Of a stretch of DNA of 64,000 bases, positions 7,700 to 16,651 are shown piece after piece. A program made the translations under genes and the position numbers. The notes under the pieces are model-generated. The model was not told the DNA's origin and ran no database searches. It saw only the letters and a program-made list of their open reading frames with translations. This DNA comes from an uncultured Bacilli bacterium (GTDB taxonomy: Bacteria > Bacillota_I > Bacilli_A > RF39 > UBA660): contig CAKPRZ010000001.1 in assembly GCA_934183165.1 (NCBI GenBank), forward strand, positions 122,606 to 186,605. The letters are read 5' to 3'. Position 1 is the first letter of the stretch, and each line of letters starts with the position of its first letter.

Positions 7700-9229
7700 C
7701 TAGCATTTATTGCTGATTGAGTAAATACTTGTCGTTTTATGTCCTAACAGTGTTTTACAACTACTATCTGCATATAAGTAAACATCTGCATATCTATGTT
7801 CATAATAAACTTTTCTATCAACTGTTAAAGTAAATCTCTTAGTTTCAAATGAACCAATTTGTGAACAAGGTTGAACATATAAATTTTTTCGTCTTCCACT
7901 ATAACTACCACGAGTAATGAATGTATAATATGCTACAGTACCAGTTCTATTTTGGTATTGAACTGTTGGAGATGTTTTAGAAGTATAACATTTTTTTGCT
8001 GGTTCTGATAATTGTAGATAGGTTGTACTGAATTGTTCAGTTTTAGCAGGAGCCTTTATATATTTATATAAATCTGTAGTAACTGATTTAACCATATTTT
8101 TACAAGCACCATCTGAATATAGATATACAACTGCATAACGATTATTTAATTTATTAGATATATCAAGAGTAAATGTTTGATCTTGTCCTCTTTTTATTGT
8201 TGAACAATTATTTGCGTAGTTTAGTTTTCCATTTGCGAAAGTATTTAATCTATAGAACATAACACTACTATCACCATTATAACTATATTTTAGTGTAACT
8301 CGTTGATTTGAAGTATAAATATATGTATTTGGACCAGTTACTTTTAAAGTTGTTGGTTTAGCTGGTGTTGAAACTGTTGATGCATTGAAAGTATATGTTT
8401 TACTTTTCTTTTGATCCAGTTTTTTAGTACAACTACTATCAGAATATAAAGTAATTACCGTACTCCTTGCTCTATTATTTTTACCTACAGATAGGCCAAT
8501 ATTTTTTGTTTCACCTTTTTTGATTAATGAACAATTTTGTTTATAACCAGCAGTTGAATAATTATAATTTGTAAATTTATAATATAAGTTTCCGTTATCG
8601 TTGTGTTTGAATTTTACTGTTTCTACACTTTCTTTATTATAAACAGTTGGACTATTTTCAATTAATGTTAAAGTTGGACCACTATTATATTTATCATTAG
8701 TAACATTGTTCCAATTTACTTTATAGTCTTTGTATGCCCAACCAATGGCGTTATTAACTAAATAACCATTTGGCTTCCAAGATGAAGGACTTCCTTTAAG
8801 TTTATGATTTGTTCCTTGATTTACACGAACTAAAATCCTATATGTATCAACATTTACTATTATTGCAAAGCACACTTTTGTATTTTTAGCTACAGTTTTA
8901 CTATTGTTATTATAATCAAAGTACTTTTTAATTAAAGCCTTTTGAAAATATCCCGTTGAAGGATCTTTATAGTAAACATGTACTGCCCAATATTTTTCAT
9001 TTAATGGGGCTTCTACTTTGTAACAATTTTTCTCTTGTTGGGTTACAGTAAATTTTCCTGCAACAGCATTCTTACTAGAGCCATCTATGTTACCTAAACG
9101 TCTAACTACAAGAAATGATACACCTCCAATTAATAAAATTATTACTGCGATGATACTAGCTATCACTATTTTTCGTTTTTTTAATGTTTCGTTTGAGTGT
9201 CTACCCACCTCATTTTTAAATAAACTCAT
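7700..9229 (-). CDS. Tagged membrane-anchored extracellular protein (VGR-SNET family), large copy
   Basis: 509 residues, family unknown to me. Cytoplasmic N-terminus MSLFKNEVGRHSNETLKKRK, one membrane segment (about 21-43), then a long extracellular part with repeated beta-type units: NCYKVEAPLNEKYWAVHVYYKDP, later repeats of the form CS.I/L.KKG or RGQ...FTLDI...V.YLYSDGACKN (Cys pairs spaced about 30-45 residues, seen at least three times). Tyr, Asn and Thr rich with paired cysteines. The 356-residue protein at 15370-16440 shares the N-terminal tag and the first extracellular block, so they are paralogues. Monocistronic. Probably a surface protein anchored by its N-terminus; no enzyme motif seen. 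Confidence 0.6.
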   Translation of the reverse strand: MSLFKNEVGRHSNETLKKRKIVIASIIAVIILLIGGVSFLVVRRLGNIDGSSKNAVAGKFTVTQQEKNCYKVEAPLNEKYWAVHVYYKDPSTGYFQKALIKKYFDYNNNSKTVAKNTKVCFAIIVNVDTYRILVRVNQGTNHKLKGSPSSWKPNGYLVNNAIGWAYKDYKVNWNNVTNDKYNSGPTLTLIENSPTVYNKESVETVKFKHNDNGNLYYKFTNYNYSTAGYKQNCSLIKKGETKNIGLSVGKNNRARSTVITLYSDSSCTKKLDQKKSKTYTFNASTVSTPAKPTTLKVTGPNTYIYTSNQRVTLKYSYNGDSSVMFYRLNTFANGKLNYANNCSTIKRGQDQTFTLDISNKLNNRYAVVYLYSDGACKNMVKSVTTDLYKYIKAPAKTEQFSTTYLQLSEPAKKCYTSKTSPTVQYQNRTGTVAYYTFITRGSYSGRRKNLYVQPCSQIGSFETKRFTLTVDRKVYYEHRYADVYLYADSSCKTLLGHKTTSIYSISNKC

Positions 9230-9292
9230 TTTAAATCTACTTTCCTATCTTATACTACTATTATAACCGCACTTACAAGTATTTTGATAAAT

Positions 9293-9320
9293 AAAAAGTT
9301 GACAAGATGCCAACTTTTTT
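9293..9320. terminator. Bidirectional intrinsic terminator
   Basis: AAAAAGTTG (9293-9301) / CAACTTTTTT (9311-9320), 9-base loop, T run on either strand. Ends the minus-strand operon finishing with the DapB-like gene. Confidence 0.8.
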
Positions 9321-9345
9321 GTTTGATTTACATTTTTATTTACAT

Positions 9346-10398
9346 TTATTTGACAAATGGTTTTAATTCTCCCATTTGAGATGTTGCAACAAATCCAGGA
9401 TTAGCTTTAATAACATCAGGAATTCTATTTACTATACTAGCACATGTAAGTTCTACTGTATTTGGTCTTGTTATAACTAAATTAGTGTTTGGTTCACCAT
9501 ATACAGTCCAGTCGTTTTTATCACAATCTTCACTTGCATAAACTTTTCCGATACATTCTGTTTCGATTGTTATTCCTTCTTCTGTTTCAGTAGTAACTAT
9601 AGCACTCATGCCAGTTGCATCACCACTTTTAACTGTCATCCCTAAAGTAGAAGATTCGATATCGTGACTGCAAGTTTGTGGAACACACTTTTGAGTTTGA
9701 TTAATAACTGTTAATCCTAATTTATCGCAAAGCCATCCATTAACATTCCACATATAGCTTGGTAAAAATTCTCCTTTTTCTATTAATTTTTCTCTTGCTT
9801 CTTTAGAAATATTATCAGCCGATGCTACTTCTTTTTCAAACTCATCAAGAGTAAGTCCTGCACCATGAGCCTTAGCAAGGGCAATACCATAGTCTTCAAC
9901 ATTATATGAAGAACTTCCTTTTATTTTTGTAATATTATGAGTAGCTCCTGCTAAAGTGGTTATTAAATTTCCCCAAAAAGCATCTTGATATCCACTACCT
10001 GTAATTGTGCAATTATTTTGTTTTGCAAGCTTATCAATTTCCTCGGTTAATTTCGGATTAGAATTAGCTGGGAAAAAAGCTTCCTCACATGTAGTGATTG
10101 CATTAATTCCAAGACTTGCACATAATTTTAAAACATCAGCAACATCATTCATTAGACTCATTGTAGTTACTATACATATATCTGGTTTAGTATCTCTTAG
10201 CATTGATTCCGCACCATTAACATCAACTATTTTTATTCCATAATCATCTGTCCCCATAATACTACCAATATCTTTACCTATAACATTTGGATTCACATCG
10301 ATTGCGCCAACTATTTTTCCTCCATTGTCTAATACATATTTCATAGTATATTTAGACATTTTTCCACAACCATATTGTACAACTTTTATATCTTTCAT
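9346..10398 (-). CDS. NAD(P)-dependent dehydrogenase, DapB / 2,4-diaminopentanoate dehydrogenase-like
   Basis: 350 residues from the ATG at 10398 (GAGGAGGAGATAAA before it; a longer start at 10431 lacks a site). N-terminal Rossmann segment IKVVQYGCGKMSKYTMKYVLD: a glycine-rich nucleotide loop in a slightly altered form (GxGxxS rather than GxGxxG), followed by the acidic residue of IVGAIDVN that usually contacts the adenosine ribose. The family oxidises or reduces amino-acid-derived substrates. Overall shape and length (about 340-350) fit the dihydrodipicolinate-reductase-like group that includes clostridial 2,4-diaminopentanoate dehydrogenase; the exact substrate is open. Last gene of the operon with the NifU-like and GGGtGRT proteins. 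Confidence 0.75.
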   Translation of the reverse strand: MKDIKVVQYGCGKMSKYTMKYVLDNGGKIVGAIDVNPNVIGKDIGSIMGTDDYGIKIVDVNGAESMLRDTKPDICIVTTMSLMNDVADVLKLCASLGINAITTCEEAFFPANSNPKLTEEIDKLAKQNNCTITGSGYQDAFWGNLITTLAGATHNITKIKGSSSYNVEDYGIALAKAHGAGLTLDEFEKEVASADNISKEAREKLIEKGEFLPSYMWNVNGWLCDKLGLTVINQTQKCVPQTCSHDIESSTLGMTVKSGDATGMSAIVTTETEEGITIETECIGKVYASEDCDKNDWTVYGEPNTNLVITRPNTVELTCASIVNRIPDVIKANPGFVATSQMGELKPFVK

Positions 10399-10411
10399 TT
10401 TATCTCCTCCT

Positions 10412-10780
10412 CTAACATTTAAATCCATCATTTTCTAATTTCTTGATGAATTTATCTTTTAATATATCCTTATTATTATCTAATTTTTCATAATTATAAA
10501 TAATTATTTGCTTTGATTTACATACTATTTTTACATCATCATTAATACTTAGTTTTTTTAGTTCACATATTTTGCTAGTATCATCAGAATTTGAAAAATC
10601 CATTGTAGCGGTTGCTGTTGATATTTTATTATCAATAACAGAAGCATTTATATTGACTTTATACTTAATTCCATCAGAAGAATTATTATAACTTTTTTTA
10701 CAATTCAAGTTTTTATTACCACAACCTGATGCAACAACAAGTAAGATTAAAATTGAAATCAAAATTAAGTATTTTTTCAT
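10412..10780 (-). CDS. Small lipoprotein
   Basis: 122 residues. Lipoprotein signal with lipobox VVASGC (Cys about 20), then a short globular domain with four further cysteines (LNCKKS, KICEL, IVCKS, final FKC), probably two disulfides outside the cell. Start chosen at 10780: GGGAG lies 9 bases upstream, and the PAP2 stop is 1 base before (TAA-T-ATG), giving coupling. An upstream ATG at 10789 sits inside the end of the PAP2 gene with almost no spacing to the site. Family not recognised; resembles the small YehR/DUF1307-type lipoproteins in size only. Confidence 0.65.
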   Translation of the reverse strand: MKKYLILISILILLVVASGCGNKNLNCKKSYNNSSDGIKYKVNINASVIDNKISTATATMDFSNSDDTSKICELKKLSINDDVKIVCKSKQIIIYNYEKLDNNKDILKDKFIKKLENDGFKC

Positions 10781-10781
10781 A

Positions 10782-11372
10782 TTATTCATCTCCCATTTTT
10801 ATTAAGCTAGTATATATAGTTAAATAAAATATCGACAAAGTAAATCCTGATAAAACATCTGTAATATAATGCGCTCCAAGATATATTCTACTAAAACCAA
10901 TTAATAGTATGATTAAAGATAAACAAGTAATTAGTAGAATTTTTACTTTTTTATTTAAATTACTACTAAATACCAAGTATATCAACAAACCATAGAAAGC
11001 CATACTAACCATAGCATGTCCTGACGGAAAACTATATCCACTAAATTTTCCGTCTCCTATAACTGGTCTAGGTCTTTTAATAACATTTTTTAATAATTGA
11101 TTTAACAAAGCAATTACTGCTAGATTAATACTAGTATATTTAAAATACTTTTTATTTTTTAATATTAACAACATAAGAGTAATAATGATTAGAGTATACC
11201 AATCACCTAGTCTTGTTAAATAGCTAAATATTGTTATTGCATTTTTACTTCTATCAAAAATTATTCCATCAATAATGTTGTTTTTACTAAAAAACACTAT
11301 AACTATCAAAGTAATAAACATTAGTACTGATATTGAAGCAATAATAACTTTGGGTTTATTTATTTTTAACAT
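10782..11372 (-). CDS. PAP2-family membrane phosphatase
   Basis: 196 residues, about five to six membrane segments. All three phosphatase signatures are present: KNVIKRPRP (K-x6-RP), PSGHA (PSGH with catalytic His) and SRIYLGAHYITD (SR-x5-H-x3-D). Family members dephosphorylate undecaprenyl pyrophosphate, phosphatidate or phosphatidylglycerophosphate at the membrane; which one is not readable here. It starts 7 bases after the GGGtGRT stop with a weak ribosome site, and ends 1 base before the lipoprotein start. Confidence 0.9.
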   Translation of the reverse strand: MLKINKPKVIIASISVLMFITLIVIVFFSKNNIIDGIIFDRSKNAITIFSYLTRLGDWYTLIIITLMLLILKNKKYFKYTSINLAVIALLNQLLKNVIKRPRPVIGDGKFSGYSFPSGHAMVSMAFYGLLIYLVFSSNLNKKVKILLITCLSLIILLIGFSRIYLGAHYITDVLSGFTLSIFYLTIYTSLIKMGDE

Positions 11373-11379
11373 ACTAATT

Positions 11380-12378
11380 TTATTTACTGCTTTCCTCTAC
11401 CGCTACTGCAACTGCAACTGTTGCACCAACCATTGGATTGTTTCCCATTCCTATAAGTCCCATCATTTCAACATGTGCTGGAACACTTGAACTTCCTGCG
11501 AACTGTGCATCGCTATGCATTCTACCCATTGTATCAGTCATTCCATAAGATGCAGGTCCTGCTGCCATATTATCTGGATGAAGTGTTCTTCCTGTTCCTC
11601 CACCTGATGCTACTGAAAAATATTTTTTACCCAATTCAATGCATTCTTTCTTATAAGTACCTGCAACTGGATGTTGGAAACGAGTTGGATTAGTTGAATT
11701 ACCAGTAATTGATACATCAACTCCTTCTAGATGCATTATAGCAACGCCTTCTCTTACATCGTTTGCTCCATAGCATCTAACTTTACTTCTTTCCCCATCT
11801 GAATATTTTATTTCTTCTAAGACTTTAACTTTTCCTGTAAAGAAATCAAAGTCAGTTTTAACATAAGTAAATCCATTAATTCTTGAAATAATTTGAGCTG
11901 CATCTTTTCCTAATCCATTTAAAATTACTTTTAATGGTTCTTTTCTTACTTTATTTGCACTTTTTGCTATACCTATAGCTCCTTCAGCAGCCGCGAAAGA
12001 TTCATGTCCTGCTAAGAATGCAAAACATTTTGTATCTTCAGATAATAACATTGCAGCAAGATTACCATGTCCAAGTCCAACTTTTCTATCATCTGCAACA
12101 CTACCTGGTATACAGAAAGCTTGTAATCCTTCTCCTATTGCACGAGCAGCCTCATGTGCTTTTAAACGATTTGATTTAATCGCAATTGCTGCACCAAGTG
12201 TATATGCCCAACATGCATTTTCAAAGCAAATTGGTTGAACACTTTTTACTATTTCATAAGGATCAAAGCCTCTATCCTTACAAATTTGTCTAGCATCTTC
12301 AAAATCTTTAATATCATATTTTTCCATAACTGGTTTAATTTGTTCTATTCTTCTTTCATAACTCTCAAATAATGCCAT
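11380..12378 (-). CDS. GGGtGRT protein
   Basis: 332 residues. The name-giving motif SGGGTGRTLHPDNMAAGPASYG is at about 259-280; it is followed by the conserved tail DTMGRMHSDAQFAGSSSVPAHVEMMGLIGMGNNPM... seen throughout this family of unknown function. AGGAGG 6 bases before ATG. It lies 11 bases behind the NifU-like scaffold gene; these two genes are commonly neighbours in anaerobic gut bacteria, which implies a joint role, probably in iron-sulfur or redox chemistry (inference from neighbourhood only). No membrane segment. Confidence 0.93.
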   Translation of the reverse strand: MALFESYERRIEQIKPVMEKYDIKDFEDARQICKDRGFDPYEIVKSVQPICFENACWAYTLGAAIAIKSNRLKAHEAARAIGEGLQAFCIPGSVADDRKVGLGHGNLAAMLLSEDTKCFAFLAGHESFAAAEGAIGIAKSANKVRKEPLKVILNGLGKDAAQIISRINGFTYVKTDFDFFTGKVKVLEEIKYSDGERSKVRCYGANDVREGVAIMHLEGVDVSITGNSTNPTRFQHPVAGTYKKECIELGKKYFSVASGGGTGRTLHPDNMAAGPASYGMTDTMGRMHSDAQFAGSSSVPAHVEMMGLIGMGNNPMVGATVAVAVAVEESSK

Positions 12379-12389
12379 ATTACTACCTC

Positions 12390-13079
12390 CTAATTTTCTC
12401 TTGGATCCACTTTTTTTACAGCTTCATCAAAGCGTCCATAAGTACCTGTAGCTTTTTCTATAGCTTCTTTAGGATCTATTCCTTTTTTAATGTTTTCCAT
12501 CATTTTACCCATATTTACATATTTATAACCAATTATTTGATTATCTTTATCAAGTCCAAGTTCTAACACATAACCTTCAGCTAATTCTAAATATCTTGGA
12601 CCTTTTTCTAATGTTGAATAGATTGTTCCTACTTGGCTTCTAGTTCCTTTACCTAAATCTTCAAGACCTGCGCCAATAGGAAGACCACCTTCTGAAAAAG
12701 CTGATTGACTTCTACCATATACTATTTGTAAGAATAATTCTCTCATAGCTGTATTGATAGCATCACATACCAAGTCAGTATTTAAGGCTTCTAAAATAGT
12801 TTTACCAACTAAGATCTCACCTGCCATAGCAGCTGAGTGAGTCATACCAGAACAACCAACTGTTTCTACTAAAGCTTCTTGGATTATTCCATCCTTAATA
12901 TTTAATGTTAACTTACAAGCACCTTGTTGTGGAGCACACCAACCAATTCCATGAGTTAACCCAGAAATATCTTTTATTTCTTTAGCTTTAACCCATTTAC
13001 CTTCTTCTGGTATTGGTGCAGGACCATGGTCAACACCTTTTGCAATTTTGCACATTTCTTCTACTTCTTTTGAATACAT
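12390..13079 (-). CDS. Iron-sulfur cluster assembly scaffold protein (NifU N-terminal-like)
   Basis: 229 residues. NifU-like N-terminal fold with candidate ligands in GIGWCAPQQGACKLTLN, VETVGCSGMTHSAAMAGE and TDLVCDAINTAM. This variant is the one normally paired with GGGtGRT proteins and carries an extra C-terminal stretch (about 140-229). It probably holds or delivers a cluster to a partner, plausibly the GGGtGRT protein or the dehydrogenase further down. Ribosome site AAGAAGGTG. No IscS/SufS gene is next to it. Confidence 0.88.
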   Translation of the reverse strand: MYSKEVEEMCKIAKGVDHGPAPIPEEGKWVKAKEIKDISGLTHGIGWCAPQQGACKLTLNIKDGIIQEALVETVGCSGMTHSAAMAGEILVGKTILEALNTDLVCDAINTAMRELFLQIVYGRSQSAFSEGGLPIGAGLEDLGKGTRSQVGTIYSTLEKGPRYLELAEGYVLELGLDKDNQIIGYKYVNMGKMMENIKKGIDPKEAIEKATGTYGRFDEAVKKVDPREN

Positions 13080-13102
13080 TTTTACACCTTCTTTATTATT
13101 AA

Positions 13103-13612
13103 TTATTTTCTATTATATTGTTGCCAATCAAAAGCCAAAGTAACTCTTTCAAATTTTGTATCCAAGACTTGTTTCTTTGGATTATATTTAACTGTTACTT
13201 TAACATTTTTTGATTCCCCTCTTTTTAAAACATCTCCCACGGATAAACCTTTCATACTACATTCTAAATAAGGATTATCTCTAGGAATAAAATAAGTATT
13301 AGTTAACCTAGCATCTAAATTACCAGCATTTTTTATAGTAACACTATAGGTAATAGTATCACCTATTTCCTTAAAACCTGCATAAAACTCTATATCATAA
13401 CTATTTAGTTTAGGAGGTTTATAGTTATAGGCTTCACCTAGTGTCTTTTCTGTATTGATACTTTCAAATTTAACATTCCACTTGGCATGTTCTATCTTTA
13501 CATTACCTTTAATTACCATTGCATGAATAAGAACAAAATAACCAATTGCTATAAAACAACACAAAAAAATAATTAAAATAAGTAGTAATTTTTTTCTTTT
13601 GTTAAAACTCAT
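13103..13612 (-). CDS. Membrane-anchored extracellular beta-sandwich protein
   Basis: 169 residues. N-terminal membrane segment (about 9-30), no lipobox, then about 135 residues of extracellular beta-rich sequence. The phrasing KGNVKIEHAKWNVKFESI ... DTITYSVTIKNAGNLDARL ... GESKNVKVTVKYNP resembles DUF11/CARDB-like or TasA/camelysin-like sandwiches that carry an unpaired strand for neighbours. Ends 23 bases before the NifU-like gene, so it may be co-transcribed. Function unknown. Confidence 0.6.
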   Translation of the reverse strand: MSFNKRKKLLLILIIFLCCFIAIGYFVLIHAMVIKGNVKIEHAKWNVKFESINTEKTLGEAYNYKPPKLNSYDIEFYAGFKEIGDTITYSVTIKNAGNLDARLTNTYFIPRDNPYLECSMKGLSVGDVLKRGESKNVKVTVKYNPKKQVLDTKFERVTLAFDWQQYNRK

Positions 13613-13659
13613 ATCAACACCACTTTCTATACTACATTTTAATTATAAACAATATTTTT

Positions 13660-14907
13660 TTATAAATCAAGTATTGGTAAAACAATATCAACACTAGTTC
13701 CTGAACCTTTAGCTGATGTATAAATTAACTTACCTTCATGTAGCTCTATTATTTCTTTTGATAATAGTACGCCAAGTCCTGTACCTTTCAATTTAGTTGT
13801 ATAAAAAGCTTTTCCTATATTATTTAGTTCTTCCATATCCATACCTATTCCATCATCACTTATTGTTATAATATAGTTTCCATCTATCTTTTTAGTTCTA
13901 AGTTTTATACTAGGCTTTTTGCCTTTTTTCTTAGCTTCGATTGAATTTTTAAAAATATTTACTAACACTTGTTTCAATCTATTATAATCACCATTTATAT
14001 ATACTTCTTCATCTTTAATTTTAAAATTTGTTTTAACTTCTTTATTTTTAAATAATGATGATAAAGAGCTTACTGTATCTTCCAGTAAATAATTAACATC
14101 CATAATATTTTTATTAACTTTTACCTTTGTATAATCTAAAAAGTCATCCATAAGTACTAAAGTTCTTTCAATTTCTCCTTTAATTATATTTACATATTTT
14201 ATTGATGATATTTTATTATCAAGATCTAACATATCCAAATACCCTTTACAAACTGCGATTGGATTTTTTATTTCATGAGTTAATTTAAATAAAGAGTTGC
14301 GTAGTGTTTTTTCTTTTTCAAGAGATTTTAATGAGTTATTCAAATCAACTAACTCTTCACCTTTAGATAATAATGCATAACAAAGACTAGCAAAAGAATA
14401 AAATAAGATAATATAAATGAAAATATGAGTAAAAATAGTAAATAATTTAGCATCCATATTGTTATAGAACATATAAAATGAAAAGAATAAAGCCTTAATT
14501 AAGGTAAAATAATTTATAAATTGCATTTCTTCTATATTTTTCTTAGATTCACATAAATAGAATAAATAATAACATATATATTCAAAAATAATAACTATAA
14601 CATTGAAATTTAAAGTATATGAAAAGTACACTACTAATAACCCTGACAAAAATAAAGCATAATTCTTTTTACCTTTAAGATACGCAAATAAAATTGGAAT
14701 ATTAAGAAACAACATAACATAATTTCCGTTTTTATCACCATTTAACTTAATAATTAAAAAAATGGTAGATACTAGAATAATTTCATAAATTGAATCATCA
14801 AACATATTATTCTCGCTACCATTACGATAAACCAAGAAAATTAGGTAAATAAATACCGGAAATAAAATACTAATAGTATTAATAAAAATAGTATCAAAAA
14901 AACTCAT
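13660..14907 (-). CDS. Orphan membrane sensor histidine kinase
   Basis: 415 residues, start at 14907 (GGAAAGAAGG upstream; the longer TTG start overlaps that site). About five to seven N-terminal membrane segments (1-190) without a large extracellular loop, a short coiled linker (LNNSLKSLEKEKTLRNS), HisKA motif LTHEIKNPIAVCKG, then an ATPase domain with QVLVNIFKNSIEAKK (N box), ISDDGIGMD (G1) and LKGTGLGVLLSKEI (G2). The multi-pass sensor resembles KinB/LytS-type kinases that sense membrane state. No response regulator is adjacent, so its partner is elsewhere. Asp is present in all ATP motifs, so it should be active. Confidence 0.88.
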   Translation of the reverse strand: MSFFDTIFINTISILFPVFIYLIFLVYRNGSENNMFDDSIYEIILVSTIFLIIKLNGDKNGNYVMLFLNIPILFAYLKGKKNYALFLSGLLVVYFSYTLNFNVIVIIFEYICYYLFYLCESKKNIEEMQFINYFTLIKALFFSFYMFYNNMDAKLFTIFTHIFIYIILFYSFASLCYALLSKGEELVDLNNSLKSLEKEKTLRNSLFKLTHEIKNPIAVCKGYLDMLDLDNKISSIKYVNIIKGEIERTLVLMDDFLDYTKVKVNKNIMDVNYLLEDTVSSLSSLFKNKEVKTNFKIKDEEVYINGDYNRLKQVLVNIFKNSIEAKKKGKKPSIKLRTKKIDGNYIITISDDGIGMDMEELNNIGKAFYTTKLKGTGLGVLLSKEIIELHEGKLIYTSAKGSGTSVDIVLPILDL

Positions 14908-14985
14908 ATTAAACCTTCTTTCCAATAAGATTATATGAGTTTATTTTGTCATAATTTGTCGAATAATGTCTTTTTTTAGCAAATT

Positions 14986-15297
14986 TTATCTTAAATCGTC
15001 GATATATTTTTTCAATTGTTTAGAGTTTGATCCAAGTATTATCTTTAATTGATTATCAATTTCAACAATACCTTTAGCACCTAATTTTTGTATTCCTTCT
15101 TTATTAACAATAGAAATATCTTTTAAAGTTGCCTTAAATCTTGATAAGTTAACTTCTGTTTTGATTATATTTTCACGACCACCTAAATAATCAACTAATT
15201 TGTTCATATTTAAATGAGCATCTTTCCTTACTGATTTTAATACTGCCAAAAGAATTATTACTAAAACTGCTATGATTATTAAATATTCATATTTCAT
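14986..15297 (-). CDS. Membrane-anchored PTS EIIB-like protein lacking the phosphorylated cysteine
   Basis: 103 residues. One N-terminal membrane helix (about 4-20), then a domain that follows the glucose-type EIIB pattern: LVDYLGGRENI, then TEVNLSRFKATLKD, ISIVNKEGIQKLGAKGIVEI, and LKIILGSNSKQLKKYI. In catalytic EIIB the block reads D/A-C-I/T-R-L; here Asn replaces the cysteine, and there is no EIIC or EIIA in this window. Seen directly: missing Cys and single anchor. Inferred: non-catalytic, possibly a regulatory or structural relic. Ribosome site TGGTGAT. Confidence 0.75.
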   Translation of the reverse strand: MKYEYLIIIAVLVIILLAVLKSVRKDAHLNMNKLVDYLGGRENIIKTEVNLSRFKATLKDISIVNKEGIQKLGAKGIVEIDNQLKIILGSNSKQLKKYIDDLR

Positions 15298-15357
15298 ACT
15301 ATCACCATAATAAGTATACTATATTCATATTTAAAATGACAAGTTTTTTTATAAATT

Positions 15358-15383
15358 AAAAAAACAAGCTTATTCAGCTTGTT
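15358..15383 (-). terminator. Intrinsic terminator overlapping the gene end
   Basis: AACAAGCT (15363-15370) / AGCTTGTT (15376-15383), 5-base loop containing the stop codon, A run 15358-15364 on the plus strand, so U tract on the minus strand. Confidence 0.82.
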
Positions 15384-16440
15384 CTGCACTACTATAGCGA
15401 TATCCGTTTGTTACACCTATCTTACCATTATATTGATCTTTTGAACAGTCACTATCTTTGTATCCAGCTATTTTAGAATATACTGTTTCACCATCATTCC
15501 TTAATTTTAAAGTAAACATCTTTGTTTGCATATATTTGATAGAATAACATTTTGATTCACTTCTTAATGTATCTTCTTCACTATCATCAGATTTAACATA
15601 TTCTTCTATTTTATAGTAAGTTGGATATTCAAGTCCCCATATAGATACGTTTTTCTTTTTCTTAATCATACTAATTGCTAAAGTTTTAGGCTTTGAAAAC
15701 TCTTGAATAGTAGGCCCAATTACCTTAACTTTATCAGTACCAGTGTCATATAAATCACACTTATCGTCACTTCCAGGGAAAGTTTGACAAATCTCTTCCA
15801 TTGTATCAGCTATTATATAATCATTATTATGAACTGTAAAATCTTTATATATCCAATTTGTTGAAGAATTATATTGCCAATTTTTATTTGGTCTATATGT
15901 ATACGGACTAATTCCTTGATATGGTTTATCATTAGCACCTTTTGTTGCTTTAAGATATACTCTTACTGAGTAGCCATCAATAGCATTACCATATGAAGCA
16001 TCTTGTGTACTTATCTCACTTTCAATATTTTCTTCACTATTTTCAACATCTGAATTTCCATCTTCACTATAAACTAAATTAAGCAAATCAGATGCACATA
16101 TTTTTTGCTTCCTCACTTTATCATTGTAGTGATCTTCACTAAGCAACTCATTTTGATATTTGTCTTCACCTGGAGCTTTGTAATATACTTGAATTCTCCA
16201 ATTTTTAAATATTACAGGTGCTTCTATTTGAAGACAATCTTTATCTGTTGAGCTTTCAGCAAACTTAACAATTCTTGCATCTTTAGATTTTGAATTAATA
16301 TCTTTTTCTTTAAATTTTTTATATGATAAAAATCCTCCACCTAGTATTACTGCTACTGCAAATAAAGTCATTGTTACTTTGAACATTTTTCTTCTTTTGA
16401 TAGTTTCATTAGATGGTCTACCTACTTTGTTTTTAAACAT
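15370..16440 (-). CDS. Tagged membrane-anchored extracellular protein (VGR-SNET family), small copy
   Basis: 356 residues. Cytoplasmic MFKNKVGRPSNETIKRRK, membrane segment (about 20-40), then an acidic extracellular domain with CLQIEAPVIFKNWRIQVYYKAP, corresponding to CYKVEAPLNEKYWAVHVYYKDP of the 509-residue paralogue. Cys pairs (KICASDL; EICQTFPGSDDKCDLY; KCYSIKYM; DSDCSKDQY) are likely disulfides. Both genes also share a similar leader, ATAAGATAGGAA, just before the start. Shorter than its paralogue, with fewer of the Cys-containing repeats. Family not recognised; a surface protein anchored by its N-terminus is inferred. Confidence 0.6.
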   Translation of the reverse strand: MFKNKVGRPSNETIKRRKMFKVTMTLFAVAVILGGGFLSYKKFKEKDINSKSKDARIVKFAESSTDKDCLQIEAPVIFKNWRIQVYYKAPGEDKYQNELLSEDHYNDKVRKQKICASDLLNLVYSEDGNSDVENSEENIESEISTQDASYGNAIDGYSVRVYLKATKGANDKPYQGISPYTYRPNKNWQYNSSTNWIYKDFTVHNNDYIIADTMEEICQTFPGSDDKCDLYDTGTDKVKVIGPTIQEFSKPKTLAISMIKKKKNVSIWGLEYPTYYKIEEYVKSDDSEEDTLRSESKCYSIKYMQTKMFTLKLRNDGETVYSKIAGYKDSDCSKDQYNGKIGVTNGYRYSSAEQAE

Positions 16441-16651
16441 TATATTTACCTACCTTTCTATCTTATATTTAAATAATACAATATCAATTAACAAATAGTC
16501 AATTAAATGATTCCTCTAATTAACTTAGTTTACACTTATTAGACATTAATAAATAAGATATGATATGAATATGATTTAGTATAGGTATTAATACAACACC
16601 AAGTTTTAATTTATGAATATCTTATAATAGAAAAAGAAAAGGAGTGATTAT

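Noticed and set aside
16441..16651. Sigma-E/K type promoter for the CotZ-like pair
   Set aside because: Only a -10-like TATAAT (16623-16628) is visible; no convincing -35 of any sigma class, so not annotated.
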